Source: Streptomyces coeruleorubidus (lineage in GTDB: Bacteria > Actinomycetota > Actinomycetes > Streptomycetales > Streptomycetaceae). Taken from it: a stretch of DNA of 64,000 bases. Within the stretch, counting starts at the first letter, position 1; each line of letters opens with the position of its first letter. A model generated the notes under the pieces. The model was given only the letters and a program-made list of their open reading frames with translations. It searched no databases and was not told the DNA's origin. The stretch is taken from positions 806,001-870,000 of the forward strand of contig NZ_CP118527.1 of assembly GCF_028885415.1 (NCBI RefSeq), read 5' to 3'. A program made the translations under genes and the position numbers. Below are positions 26,170 through 34,671 of the stretch, in pieces.

Positions 26170-27306
26170 TCAGACCGGTTGCGGCAGTTGCCCGGCCGCC
26201 CGCTCGTCCCGGTGGATCGGGGTGCCCGCTCCGGTGAGCGGCCGGCCCGTGCCACCGTGCCGGGCCGCGACGATCTCCGCCGCGATGGACAGGGCGGTCT
26301 CCTCGGGCGTCCGGGCGCCCAGGTCGAGGCCGATGGGTGACCTGAGCCGGGCCAGCTCCCGCTCGTTCAGCCCCGCCTCCCGAAGCCGCCGGTCGCGGTC
26401 CTGGTGGGTGCGGCGGGAGCCCATGGCGCCGACGTAGGCGACGGGCAGGCGCAGGGCTTCGGTCAGCAGGGGGATGTCGAACTTGGCGTCGTGGGTGAGC
26501 ACGCACAGGACGGTCCGCGCATCGGTCTCCGTCCGCCGCAGATAGCGGTGGGGCCAGTCCACGACGATCTCGTCGGCCTCGGGGAAGCGGACCCGGGTCG
26601 CGAAGACGGGGCGGGCGTCGCACACGGTGACGTGGTAGCCGAGGAACTTGCCCGCCCGTACGAGGGCGGCGGCGAAGTCGATCGCCCCGAACACGATCAT
26701 GCGGGGCGCTGGGACGGCCGACTCGACGAGCAGGGTGAGTCCGCCCGGGCAGTGCGAGCCGTCCTCCGAGACCTCGATCGTGCCGGTGCGGCCGCCGTCG
26801 AGCAGGGCGCCGGCCTGGACGATCGCCGTACGGTCCAGTTCGGGGTGGCCGCCGAGGCTGCCCTCGTGCGTGCCGTCGGCGCGTACGAGCACCGCCCGGC
26901 CGAGGAGGCCGGACGGGCCGTGGACCACTCGGGCGAGCGCCACCGGCTCGCCGTGGGCGGCGGCCGACAGGGCGGCGGCCTGGACCGTCCGGCCGGCGTC
27001 GTACGGGGTGATCATGATGTCGATCGTTCCGCCGCAGGTCAGTCCGACCGCGAAGGCGTCCTCGTCGCTGTAGCCGAACCGCTCGACACGCGTCTCGCCG
27101 TCCTGGAGAACCTGGAGGCACAGGTCGTACACCGCGCCCTCCACGCATCCTCCGGAAACCGAGCCGATGGCCGTGCCGTCGGCGGAGACGGCCAGGGCGG
27201 CACCGGGAGGGCGCGGGGCGCTGCCGCCGACGGCGACGACCGTGGCGACGGCGAAGTCCCGGCCCTCCTCGATCCACTCGTCCAGGTGCCCGGCGAGGTC
27301 AAGCAT
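26170..27306 (-). CDS. XdhC/CoxI family molybdenum-enzyme maturation protein
   Basis: A 378-residue protein of the XdhC/PaoD type, which binds molybdenum cofactor and inserts the sulfurated form into xanthine dehydrogenase-family enzymes. Visible parts are the N-terminal XdhC_CoxI segment (GGSAPRPPGAALAV, then GSVSGGCVEG) and a C-terminal Rossmann domain (HDAKFDIPLL, YVGAMGSRRTH). It is the last gene of a four-gene operon and overlaps the large subunit gene by 8 bp, which fits its chaperone role. Confidence 0.92.
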   Translation of the reverse strand: MLDLAGHLDEWIEEGRDFAVATVVAVGGSAPRPPGAALAVSADGTAIGSVSGGCVEGAVYDLCLQVLQDGETRVERFGYSDEDAFAVGLTCGGTIDIMITPYDAGRTVQAAALSAAAHGEPVALARVVHGPSGLLGRAVLVRADGTHEGSLGGHPELDRTAIVQAGALLDGGRTGTIEVSEDGSHCPGGLTLLVESAVPAPRMIVFGAIDFAAALVRAGKFLGYHVTVCDARPVFATRVRFPEADEIVVDWPHRYLRRTETDARTVLCVLTHDAKFDIPLLTEALRLPVAYVGAMGSRRTHQDRDRRLREAGLNERELARLRSPIGLDLGARTPEETALSIAAEIVAARHGGTGRPLTGAGTPIHRDERAAGQLPQPV

Positions 27307-29413
27307 CGCCGCCCGCCATCAGGACACGGTCGGGGCGGATCGGCAGGTGCCGGTGGCGGACGCCGGTCGCGTGCCAGACGGCGTTGGCGACCGCCGCGGC
27401 GGCGCCCACGATGCCGACCTCGCCGATGCCCTTGATACCGACCGGGTCGTCCGGGTCGGGGTCGTCGACCCAGTCGGCCTCGATGTGCGGGATGTCGGCG
27501 TGCGCGGCGACGTGGTAGCCCGCGAGGTCGGCGCCGTAGAGACCGCCCGTGGCCCGGTCCCGGACGGCTTCCTCGTGCAGCGCCATCGAGATGCCCCAGA
27601 TCATGCCGCCGACGAGCTGGTTGCGGGCGGTGAGCGGGTTGACGATCCGGCCGGCCGCGAAGATGCCCAGCATGCGGCGCACCCGGACCTCGCCGGTGGC
27701 CGGGTCGACGGCGACCTCGGCGAACTGCGCGCCGAAGGAGTGCCGTTCCTTCTGGGCGAGGGCGCCGATGGCCTCGGCCGTGTTCGACCGTACGGTGATG
27801 CCCTCCGGCGGAATGTCGGCGCCCGGCGCGAGGCTCTGCCGCAGTTCCTCGGCGGCGGCCGTGACGGCCCAGGCCCAGGAGCGGGTGCCCGCCGAGCCGC
27901 CGGCGATCATCGCCGGACCGAGGTCGCTGTCCCCGATGCGCACCCGGACGCGGTCCGTCGGCACCCCCAGCGCGTCGGCGGCGACCAGGGTGAGCGCGGT
28001 CCGGGCGCCGGTGCCGATGTCCGCGGCGTTGATCCCCACCGTGAAGGTGCCGTCCGCCTCCGCGGTGACGGCCGCCGTGGAGGGCATGGCTCCCGCGGGG
28101 AAGGAGGCGGCGGCGGTTCCGGTGCCGAGCAGCCAGCGGCCGTCGCGGCGCACGCCGGGGCGCGGGTCGCGCTCCGCCCAGCCGAACCTGCGGGCACCTT
28201 CCCGGAAGCAGGCGATCAGATTGCGGCTGCTGAACGGCAGCCCGGACACCGGGCCCACGCTGGGCTCGTTGCGCAGGCGCAGCTCGATCGGGTCGATCCC
28301 GCACCGCTCGGCGAGCTCGTCGAGCGCCGACTCCAGCGCGAACGAGCCGGGCGCCTCCCCGGGGGCGCGCATCCAGGTCGGGGTCGGCACGTCGAGCCGC
28401 ACGACCCGGCTGGCCGTGTGATGCGCGTCCGCGTCGTACATCGCCCGGCTCGCGGCGGCGCTCGGCTCCACGAACTCGTGCACGGACGAGGTCATGTTCA
28501 GGGACTGGTGCTCCAGGGCGCGCAGGCGCCCGTCCGCGTCGGCGCCGAGCCTGACCCGCTGGACCGTGGGGCTGCGGTAGCCGGCGAGCGAGAACATCTG
28601 CCGACGGGTCATGACGACCCTGACCGGGCGTTGCAGGACGGTCGCGGCCATCACGGCGGCCACCTGGTGCGCACGGGCACCCTTGCTGCCGAAGCCGCCG
28701 CCGACGTGCTCGGAGCGCACCCGCACGGAGGCGGGGTCGAGGGAGAACAGGTTCGCCAGCTCGCCGGCGACCCAGGTGGTGCCCTGGTTGGAGTCGACGA
28801 CCTCGAGCCGGCCGCCCTCCCACAGGGCCGTGGCGGCGTGCGGCTCCATCGGGTTGTGGTGTTCCTCCGGAGTGGTGTACTCCGCGTCCACCACGACGGC
28901 GGAGGAGGCGAGTTGGGTCTCCAGATCGCCCTTCTCCATCACGCCCGGCGCATGGCCGTCGACCGGATACGCCTCGGTCTGCCGCTCGGCGGAGAACGCG
29001 ACGTCGTGCGGCTCCTGGTCGTAAGTCACGACGAGGGCCTCGGCGGCCTCCCTGGCCTGCTCCGACGTCTCGGCGACGACCAGCGCCACCGGCCAGCCCA
29101 TGTGGATCACCCGGTCGTGCTGGAAGAGGGCGACGCTCGGGTCCGGCGGGACGCCCAGCAGTCCGACGTAGTCGCTGTCGACGCGCGGGGCGTTGTGGTG
29201 GTGGAGCACGGTGAGGACGCCGGGCATGGCGAGGACGGGTTCGGTGTCGAGGGCGCGGATGCGGCCGCGGGCGACGGTGGACAGGACCAGCCAGCCGTGG
29301 GCGAGTTCGGCGAAGGGGATCTCGGCGGCGTAGCGGGCCGTTCCGGTGACCTTGTCGCGACCTTCGACGCGGGTGTGGGCGGTACCGACGGAGCCTTTGG
29401 TGGCGGTGGTCAT
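27299..29413 (-). CDS. Aldehyde oxidoreductase, molybdopterin-binding subunit (PaoC-like)
   Basis: A 704-residue large subunit of a xanthine oxidase-family enzyme. It holds the molybdenum cofactor and the substrate site: GGFGSKG near 240, APGEAPGSFALE near 340, and the catalytic Glu in KGIGEVGI near 668. Length and operon partners match the three-subunit PaoABC aldehyde oxidoreductase rather than purine-type enzymes. It overlaps both neighbours, ATGA with the FAD subunit and 8 bp with xdhC. Confidence 0.93.
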   Translation of the reverse strand: MTTATKGSVGTAHTRVEGRDKVTGTARYAAEIPFAELAHGWLVLSTVARGRIRALDTEPVLAMPGVLTVLHHHNAPRVDSDYVGLLGVPPDPSVALFQHDRVIHMGWPVALVVAETSEQAREAAEALVVTYDQEPHDVAFSAERQTEAYPVDGHAPGVMEKGDLETQLASSAVVVDAEYTTPEEHHNPMEPHAATALWEGGRLEVVDSNQGTTWVAGELANLFSLDPASVRVRSEHVGGGFGSKGARAHQVAAVMAATVLQRPVRVVMTRRQMFSLAGYRSPTVQRVRLGADADGRLRALEHQSLNMTSSVHEFVEPSAAASRAMYDADAHHTASRVVRLDVPTPTWMRAPGEAPGSFALESALDELAERCGIDPIELRLRNEPSVGPVSGLPFSSRNLIACFREGARRFGWAERDPRPGVRRDGRWLLGTGTAAASFPAGAMPSTAAVTAEADGTFTVGINAADIGTGARTALTLVAADALGVPTDRVRVRIGDSDLGPAMIAGGSAGTRSWAWAVTAAAEELRQSLAPGADIPPEGITVRSNTAEAIGALAQKERHSFGAQFAEVAVDPATGEVRVRRMLGIFAAGRIVNPLTARNQLVGGMIWGISMALHEEAVRDRATGGLYGADLAGYHVAAHADIPHIEADWVDDPDPDDPVGIKGIGEVGIVGAAAAVANAVWHATGVRHRHLPIRPDRVLMAGGDA

Positions 29414-30402
29414 CGAGTGGCCTCCTCGGCGAGTTCGCTCAGGCCGGCCACGACGAGGTTGCGCATCAGGGTCACCTTGTATCCGTTGTGGGGCAGCGGT
29501 TTCGCGTGGGTCAGTTCGGCGTCCGCGGCGGCCGCGAAGTTCTCGGCGTCGGCCGGGGCGCCGAGCAGGGCGCGTTCGGCCGTGCGGGCCCGCCAGGGGC
29601 GGGAGGAGACCGCTCCGAAGGCCAGGCGGACATCCCGTACGACACCGTCCTCGACGTCGAGCGCGGCGGCGATCGAACCGATGGCGAAGGCGTACGAGGC
29701 ACGCTCGCGCACCTTGCGGTAGCGGGAGTTGGCGGCCACCGGGGCGGGCGGCAGGGTGACACCGGTGATCAGCGCGCCCGGCGGCAGGGCCGTCTCCAGG
29801 TGCGGGGTCTCCCCCACCGGCAGGTAGAAGTCGGCGAGCGGCAACTCACCAGGCCCGTCCGCCGTTTCGTAGGACACGGTCGCGTCGAAGGCGGCGAGCG
29901 CCACGCCCATGTCGGAGGGGTGCGTGGCCACGCAGTGGCCGGAGGCGCCCAGGATGGCGTGATTGTGGTGCTCACCGGTGATGGCGGGGCAGCCGCTGCC
30001 CGGGGTGCGCTTGTTGCACGCCGAGGTGATGTCGGAGAAGTAGCCACAGCGGGTGCGCTGGAGCAGGTTCCCGCCGACGGTGGCCATGTTGCGCAGCTGC
30101 CCGGAGGCGCCGGCCAGCACCGCCTGTGCCAACGCCGGGTAGCGCAGGCGTACTTCGGGGTGCGCGGCGAGGTCGCTGTTGGTGACGGTCGCGCCGATGC
30201 GGAGCCCGCCGTCGCCGGTCGGCTCGATGCGGTTCAGGGGCAGTTCGCGGACGTCGACCAGCCGGGCGGGCCGCTCGACGCCGGTCTTCATCAGGTCGAC
30301 GAGGTTGGTGCCGCCGCCCAGGAAACGGGCTTCGCCGTCGCCGTCGAGCAGCGCCACGGCGCCGGAGACGTCGTAGGCGCGCTGGTAGCCGAACTCCCTC
30401 AT
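29410..30402 (-). CDS. Aldehyde oxidoreductase, FAD-binding subunit (PaoB-like)
   Basis: 330 residues. The FAD-binding motif is FLGGGTNLVDLM, followed by the conserved ATVGGNLLQRTRCGYF. A Cys-rich insert (TRCGYF, ITSACNKR, GSGCPAI, ASGHCVA) matches the extra 4Fe-4S cluster known in E. coli PaoB and absent from ordinary xanthine dehydrogenase FAD subunits. Start MREFGYQ at 30402 gives a 4-bp overlap with the 2Fe-2S gene; the frame extends upstream to 30474. Passes electrons from the 2Fe-2S subunit. Confidence 0.92.
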   Translation of the reverse strand: MREFGYQRAYDVSGAVALLDGDGEARFLGGGTNLVDLMKTGVERPARLVDVRELPLNRIEPTGDGGLRIGATVTNSDLAAHPEVRLRYPALAQAVLAGASGQLRNMATVGGNLLQRTRCGYFSDITSACNKRTPGSGCPAITGEHHNHAILGASGHCVATHPSDMGVALAAFDATVSYETADGPGELPLADFYLPVGETPHLETALPPGALITGVTLPPAPVAANSRYRKVRERASYAFAIGSIAAALDVEDGVVRDVRLAFGAVSSRPWRARTAERALLGAPADAENFAAAADAELTHAKPLPHNGYKVTLMRNLVVAGLSELAEEATR

Positions 30403-30941
30403 GCCGCCGCCCCCTTCGCCTCGGCGGCGCGGGCCACGGCCTGGACGATCGACACATACGCGCCGCAGCGGCACAGGTTGCCGCTCATCCGCTCCCGGAT
30501 CTCCTCCGGGGTCAGCGCCGGCGGTCCCGCCTGGGGTCGCATGTCGTCGGTGGCGGCGCTAGGCCAGCCCGCCGCATGCTCCTCGATCAGGGCGATGGCC
30601 GAGCAGATCTGCCCCGGCGTGCAGTAACCGCACTGGAATCCGTCGAGGTCGAGGAACGCCTGCTGCACCGGGTGCAGTTGATCGCCTTCGGCCACGCCCT
30701 CGATGGTGGTGATCTCACGCCCCTCGGCCGCCACCGCGAGTTGGAGGCAGGACACGGCCCGGCGGCCGTCGACCAGGACCGTGCAGGCGCCGCACTGGCC
30801 CTGGTCGCAGCCCTTCTTCGTGCCGGTCAGATCGAGGCGCTCGCGCAGGGCGTCGAGGAGGGTGGTGCGGTGGTCGACGGTCAGCGTGTACTTCTCGCCG
30901 TTGACGGACAGGGTGAGGTCGCTGGACGTCGATGGTGGCAT
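30399..30941 (-). CDS. Aldehyde oxidoreductase, 2Fe-2S subunit (PaoA-like)
   Basis: 180 residues with two 2Fe-2S clusters: C45/C50/C53/C65 in a plant-ferredoxin fold ([11 protein letters not shown]) and C104/C107/C157/C159 in the helical domain (CGYC, LCRCGAY). The mature sequence closely resembles E. coli PaoA but lacks the twin-arginine leader, so this complex should be cytoplasmic. First gene of the operon; the start MPPSTSSD is preferred to a Met six codons upstream. Confidence 0.93.
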   Translation of the reverse strand: MPPSTSSDLTLSVNGEKYTLTVDHRTTLLDALRERLDLTGTKKGCDQGQCGACTVLVDGRRAVSCLQLAVAAEGREITTIEGVAEGDQLHPVQQAFLDLDGFQCGYCTPGQICSAIALIEEHAAGWPSAATDDMRPQAGPPALTPEEIRERMSGNLCRCGAYVSIVQAVARAAEAKGAAA

Positions 30942-31088
30942 GGAAGCCTTCTTTCTCACGTCGCAAGGTCGGCAGGCAGGAGTCGTGGGTGGCGGGGCCG
31001 GTTCGTGGCGGTGCAGGATGCGGGGCAGGCCTGCCGCGGCACGGTGTCTCGGGCTGTCCGCGCGGGCGTCCCGCCGATACGATGGAGC

Positions 31089-31138
31089 AAGCGGACAGTT
31101 GTCCGTTACCCGGAAACGTAACGGACAACTGTCCGCTT
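31089..31138. promoter_or_regulatory. Large TetR operator dyad upstream of the pao-like operon
   Basis: A perfect 21-bp inverted repeat (31089-31109 and 31118-31138) around 8 bases. Each arm contains its own near-palindrome CGGACAGTTGTCCG, so this is probably two TetR dimer sites in mirror arrangement. It lies 40 bp before the tetR start and 148 bp before the 2Fe-2S gene. Confidence 0.85.
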
Positions 31139-31178
31139 AACAAGGGCCGGGTTTCGGCCAAGGCCGCGAGGAGGGCGA

Positions 31179-31757
31179 GTGCCGCAGAAGAAGGACGCTC
31201 CTCTGCGCTCGGACGCGCAACGCAACCGCGAGCGCATCCTGGAGGTCGCGCTGGTCGAACTGACGCGTGCGGCGGACGCGCCGCTGAGCGCGATCGCCAA
31301 GAAGGCGGGCGTCGGGCAGGGGACCTTCTACCGCCACTTCCCCAGCCGTGAGGCCCTCGTCATGGAGATCTACCGGCACGAGATGCAGCAGGTCGCCGAC
31401 ACCGCGGCACCGCTGCTGGAGAGCCGGGAACCCGACCGGGCGCTGCGTGAGTGGATGGACCGCTGCGCACGGTTCGCCATGACCAAGGCCGGCCTGGCCG
31501 ACGCGCTCCGCCAGGCCACCAGCGCACCGGGAAAGCCGGCGAAGCCGGCACACACCCCGCTGACCGAGGCGGCCGAACTCCTCCTCCGCGCCAACGAGGA
31601 GGCCGGCACCATCCGCCCGGGAATCACAGCGGACGACCTCTTCCTCACCATCGGCGGTCTCTGGACGATCGACCCCCACACCGACTGGCAACCACGCGCC
31701 ACCCGCCTGCTGGACCTCGTCATGGACGCACTGCGGGTGGGGGCGCCTGGGCGGTGA
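31179..31757 (+). CDS. TetR family transcriptional regulator
   Basis: 192 residues starting at GTG with GAGGAGGG upstream. The HTH is LSAIAKKAGVGQGTFYRHFP (about 36-55); the helical effector domain follows. Divergent from the aldehyde oxidoreductase operon across the large operator dyad, so it is the likely repressor, perhaps responding to aromatic aldehydes or N-heterocycles handled by the enzyme. Confidence 0.93.
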   Translation: MPQKKDAPLRSDAQRNRERILEVALVELTRAADAPLSAIAKKAGVGQGTFYRHFPSREALVMEIYRHEMQQVADTAAPLLESREPDRALREWMDRCARFAMTKAGLADALRQATSAPGKPAKPAHTPLTEAAELLLRANEEAGTIRPGITADDLFLTIGGLWTIDPHTDWQPRATRLLDLVMDALRVGAPGR

Positions 31758-31849
31758 CGGGGCGGGGGCTTCGCGGGGGCTGCGCGGGGCGACCGACGGA
31801 CGCGCTGCGGAGAGCGACGCCCACCGGGGCGGGCCCGGGGTCGGGGAAC

Positions 31850-32340
31850 GGACGACGGCCATCTCGGCGAGGACCACCGCCGGCATTCAGGCCACACAGC
31901 GCTACCCGGCGGGGCGGCACCGGCGGCTGGACCGCCCGGCCTTCGGGCGGACGGCCGAGAGATGCGCCGCGGGAGGGCCGCGTCCGGTGGTGAACGGCCC
32001 GGGTCAAGGGACGCGACGATGGACGTCTCGGCAATCACCGGCTGTCGGCATTCAGACCGCGCGGCACAACCCAGGGAGACAGCGCCGGCGGTGGACGGCC
32101 AGGCCAGGCCTTTGGGCTGACGGACGAGGCCCGGGGCGGGGGTCGGACGATGGACGTCTGGGCGATCAGTGCCGCCGGCAGGACGCCGAAGAACTGGTTC
32201 GGGTGGGCCGCCCCACACGGCCGCAGCGCAGCGCCGTCGCGCCGTGCACGGTTCGCCGGATGCCCCGCAGCGCTACCCGGCGGGGGGCGTCGGCGGCGGT
32301 GGGCCGCCGGGTCTTCGGGTGGACGGACCAAGGGTCCGCT
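31850..32340. repeat. Degenerate long repeats in a gene-free stretch
   Basis: The 604-bp gap 31758-32361 holds no gene. Within it, three blocks (about 31850, 32014 and 32147) share starts like GACGATGGACGTCTCGGC followed by GCCGGCAT or similar. The first and third also share GCAGCGCTACCCGGCGGGG-type ends with a C-GGGTCTTCGGGTGGACGG-like tail. Period roughly 130-190 bp. Possibly decayed duplicated coding or intergenic sequence. Confidence 0.5.
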
Positions 32341-32361
32341 TCGTGCGCCCGGGTCGGGGTT

Positions 32362-33267
32362 TCAGGCGACGGCCGTGGGGGCCAGTTCCCGTAGTTCTCC
32401 AAGGGCCGTTGCCACCGCCGGGCGGGCGTGGCCGCCGCCGCGGGTGCAGGTCAGGAGTTTGCGGTGGGGGTTGCCTTCGCAGCGGATGCGGACGATCGGG
32501 AGATGCGGGGTCAGGTGGGCGAGGCGTGGGATGAGGGCGACGCCGAGCCGGTGGGCGACGAGGTGGGCGGCGACGTTCCAGTCGAGGGCATGGTGGACGA
32601 CGTCGGGGGTGAAACCGGCCGCGCCGCAGGCGGACAGGACGTGCGGGCGGCAGGCACTCTCCTCCACCGGCGCGATCCACGGCTCGTGTGCCGCCTCCGC
32701 GAGATCGACCCGGGCCCGTCCGGCCAGCCGGTGCCCGTCGGGGACGACCAGGTCGAACGGGTCGTCGAGCAAGGGCTGCTGGTCGAACCGCGTGTCGCTC
32801 AGCGGCGGGTTGTGCGGGGTCGACTCGACGATCGCCAGGTCGATGTCACCCTCGAAGAGGAGGTCGAAGCTCTCCGGGACGCCCGCCTCGGTGATCCGTA
32901 CGGACAGCCGCGGGTGCCGCTCCCCCAGCCGGGCCGCCATCGGCGCGAGCAGCACCGAGATGGCCACGGGAAAACCGGTCACCCGCAGCACTCCGGACGG
33001 CGCCCCGTGGTCCGCCCGCAGATCGAGTTCCGCCTGGTCCCAGCGGGCCTGGATGGCGTCGGCGTGCGCGAGCAGGCTCTCGGCGGCCGGAGTGAGGCGG
33101 ACCCCGCGTCCCTGCGGCTCCAGCAGGTCGACGCCCAGGTCACGGGCGAGCTGCCGGACCTGCTGGGAGGCGGCTGACGGGGTGAAGTGCAGGGCTCGGG
33201 CGGCCGCGGTGACCGTGCCGTAGTGGGCGACCGCCCTCAGGACGTGCAGTCGGCGCAGGTCAATCAT
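32362..33267 (-). CDS. LysR family transcriptional regulator
   Basis: 301 residues. The N-terminal HTH begins MIDLRRLHVLRAVAHYGTVT with recognition helix SAASQQVRQLARDLGVDLLE; the periplasmic-binding-like effector domain follows. The start codon overlaps TGAAG-N6-CTTCA (33267-33282), a T-N11-A type LysR box. Divergent from a small zinc-ribbon protein gene, its nearest possible target. Confidence 0.92.
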   Translation of the reverse strand: MIDLRRLHVLRAVAHYGTVTAAARALHFTPSAASQQVRQLARDLGVDLLEPQGRGVRLTPAAESLLAHADAIQARWDQAELDLRADHGAPSGVLRVTGFPVAISVLLAPMAARLGERHPRLSVRITEAGVPESFDLLFEGDIDLAIVESTPHNPPLSDTRFDQQPLLDDPFDLVVPDGHRLAGRARVDLAEAAHEPWIAPVEESACRPHVLSACGAAGFTPDVVHHALDWNVAAHLVAHRLGVALIPRLAHLTPHLPIVRIRCEGNPHRKLLTCTRGGGHARPAVATALGELRELAPTAVA

Positions 33268-33282
33268 GAAGTCCAGGCTTCA
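33267..33282. promoter_or_regulatory. Putative LysR-type binding site
   Basis: TGAAG-TCCAGG-CTTCA, a short dyad containing T-N11-A, located at the start of the LysR gene as usual for autorepression. Confidence 0.5.
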
Positions 33283-33384
33283 CAATGGCGTCCACAAAGT
33301 CAACCTGGACGTGTACGGAGACTCCGACGCACCCTGGCTGTGTCGCGACGGTCAACCAGCCACGACGTAAGAGGAGTCAGAGAC

Positions 33385-33615
33385 ATGATCAGCACCACCG
33401 GCACCGTCTGCCCGCACTGCGGCTGGCCGGACGGAGGCGAGCCGTTCCAGGTGCTGTCCCGGCACACCACCGCGACGGGCCGCACGGAGTGGACGCGCTG
33501 CGGATGCGGCTCGCTCCAGGTCCGGGTCGTCGACGGCTGCGGCATGCGCGTCGTCTCGCGCAGCAGGCCGGCATCCGGGTCCGCTCCGGCTCGGTCGGGT
33601 ACGGCGAGCCGTTGA
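33385..33615 (+). CDS. Small zinc-ribbon-like hypothetical protein
   Basis: 76 residues with GAGGAG upstream of ATG 33385. Two Cys pairs, CPHCG (9-13) and RCGCGS (about 38-43), could bind one zinc. The C-terminus is basic and disordered. No function recognised. Similar short proteins are common in Streptomyces. Divergent from the LysR gene. Confidence 0.65.
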   Translation: MISTTGTVCPHCGWPDGGEPFQVLSRHTTATGRTEWTRCGCGSLQVRVVDGCGMRVVSRSRPASGSAPARSGTASR

Positions 33616-33619
33616 GGGC

Positions 33620-34615
33620 TCAGGCGCCGTCGTGCCGGGCCAGCTGCTCCCCCAGGGGGCTGCGCCGGTACAGGACGCGGCGGCCGTCGCGGGCGCGGGT
33701 GACCAGGCCCGTCGCGTGCAGGACGCGCAGGTGCTGGGACACGGCGCTCGGGGTCACCCCGAGGCGCCGGGCCAGCTCCACCGTGGGCAGGGGCTCGGCC
33801 AGCAGCCGCAGCAGCGTGCTGCGGGGCGCGCCGAGCAGGGCTGTGAGGGCGGGGGCGTCCGGCTCGGGCTCCGGTTCCCACAGGGTGGCGGCGCCCCGGC
33901 TGGGGTAGGCGAGCATCGGAGGTTCGGCGGCGCTGACCGGGGGCGCCGGCTGGTGCGCGAACAGGGACGGCACCAGGCGCAGGCCGCGTCCGGAGCCGTC
34001 CACGTGGTGACGTCCGCGCATTCGGTCGATGCGCAGGACGCCGTCGTCCCAGCGCAGGTTGCGGTGCAGGTCGGCGAAGAGCAGCCGGGCGCCGCCGGTG
34101 GCCAGCTGCCGTGCCCGGTGCGTGATGTCGGCCTCCAGCACGAGCCGCATCCGGGGCCAGGACGGCAGCAGCGCCGACTCCCAGTACCGCCGCAGGAGTT
34201 CGCACAGCTCCTCCAGCAGCTCCGCGACGGGGGCGTCACCAGGCGCGGTGACCGCCCGCAGGGCAACCGGCAGGGGCCTGGGCGCGTGCGCGGCGAGCAG
34301 GTCGCGCCGTACGGTCTCCGCGGGCGTGGCGCGCACGACGGTCAGCTGCTCGTCGAGAGTGGGCGCGAAGGACGTCGGCCTGGGGGTCAGGAAGTCGGGC
34401 AGGGCCAGGGTGTCCCCCACGAGAGCCGCGAGCAGCCGGGCGTCGGCCGGGTCGAGCTCGTGGAGCACGGCGGCGCGCCACCGGACGTGCAGGGGATAGA
34501 GGGCGGGGGCGCGCAGGGCGCGCAGACTGCCCATCACCTCGCGCAGATGGTCGCGCAGCGAGATCGCGAAGCGGGTGTCGGCGAGGTCCTCGGCGTCGAG
34601 CCGGAAGCTGATCAT
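33620..34615 (-). CDS. ArsR-type winged-helix regulator with DUF5937-like N-terminus
   Basis: 331 residues. The long N-terminal region (1-250) resembles the DUF5937 domain found before ArsR HTH domains in actinobacteria. The C-terminal 70 residues are a winged helix (LPTVELARRLGVTPSAVSQHLRVL, TRARDGRRVLYRRS). No Cys metal site, so a metal sensor is unlikely. Divergent from an MFS exporter with a 17-bp dyad between them; probable repressor of that exporter. Confidence 0.88.
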   Translation of the reverse strand: MISFRLDAEDLADTRFAISLRDHLREVMGSLRALRAPALYPLHVRWRAAVLHELDPADARLLAALVGDTLALPDFLTPRPTSFAPTLDEQLTVVRATPAETVRRDLLAAHAPRPLPVALRAVTAPGDAPVAELLEELCELLRRYWESALLPSWPRMRLVLEADITHRARQLATGGARLLFADLHRNLRWDDGVLRIDRMRGRHHVDGSGRGLRLVPSLFAHQPAPPVSAAEPPMLAYPSRGAATLWEPEPEPDAPALTALLGAPRSTLLRLLAEPLPTVELARRLGVTPSAVSQHLRVLHATGLVTRARDGRRVLYRRSPLGEQLARHDGA

Positions 34616-34636
34616 TAAGGCCCCCGCTACATCCTT

Positions 34637-34653
34637 TGGCAACCGCCTTGCCA
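34637..34653. promoter_or_regulatory. Putative ArsR operator
   Basis: TGGCAA-CCGCC-TTGCCA in the 56 bp between the divergent regulator and exporter starts. Its size and position fit repression of both genes. Confidence 0.7.
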
Positions 34654-34671
34654 TGGCGTGGACTTCGGTCC

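Noticed and set aside
27299..30941. Annotation as xanthine dehydrogenase for purine breakdown.
   Set aside because: The extra Cys-rich insert in the FAD subunit and overall similarity of the 2Fe-2S subunit point to the PaoABC aldehyde oxidoreductase branch, and no purine genes are nearby.
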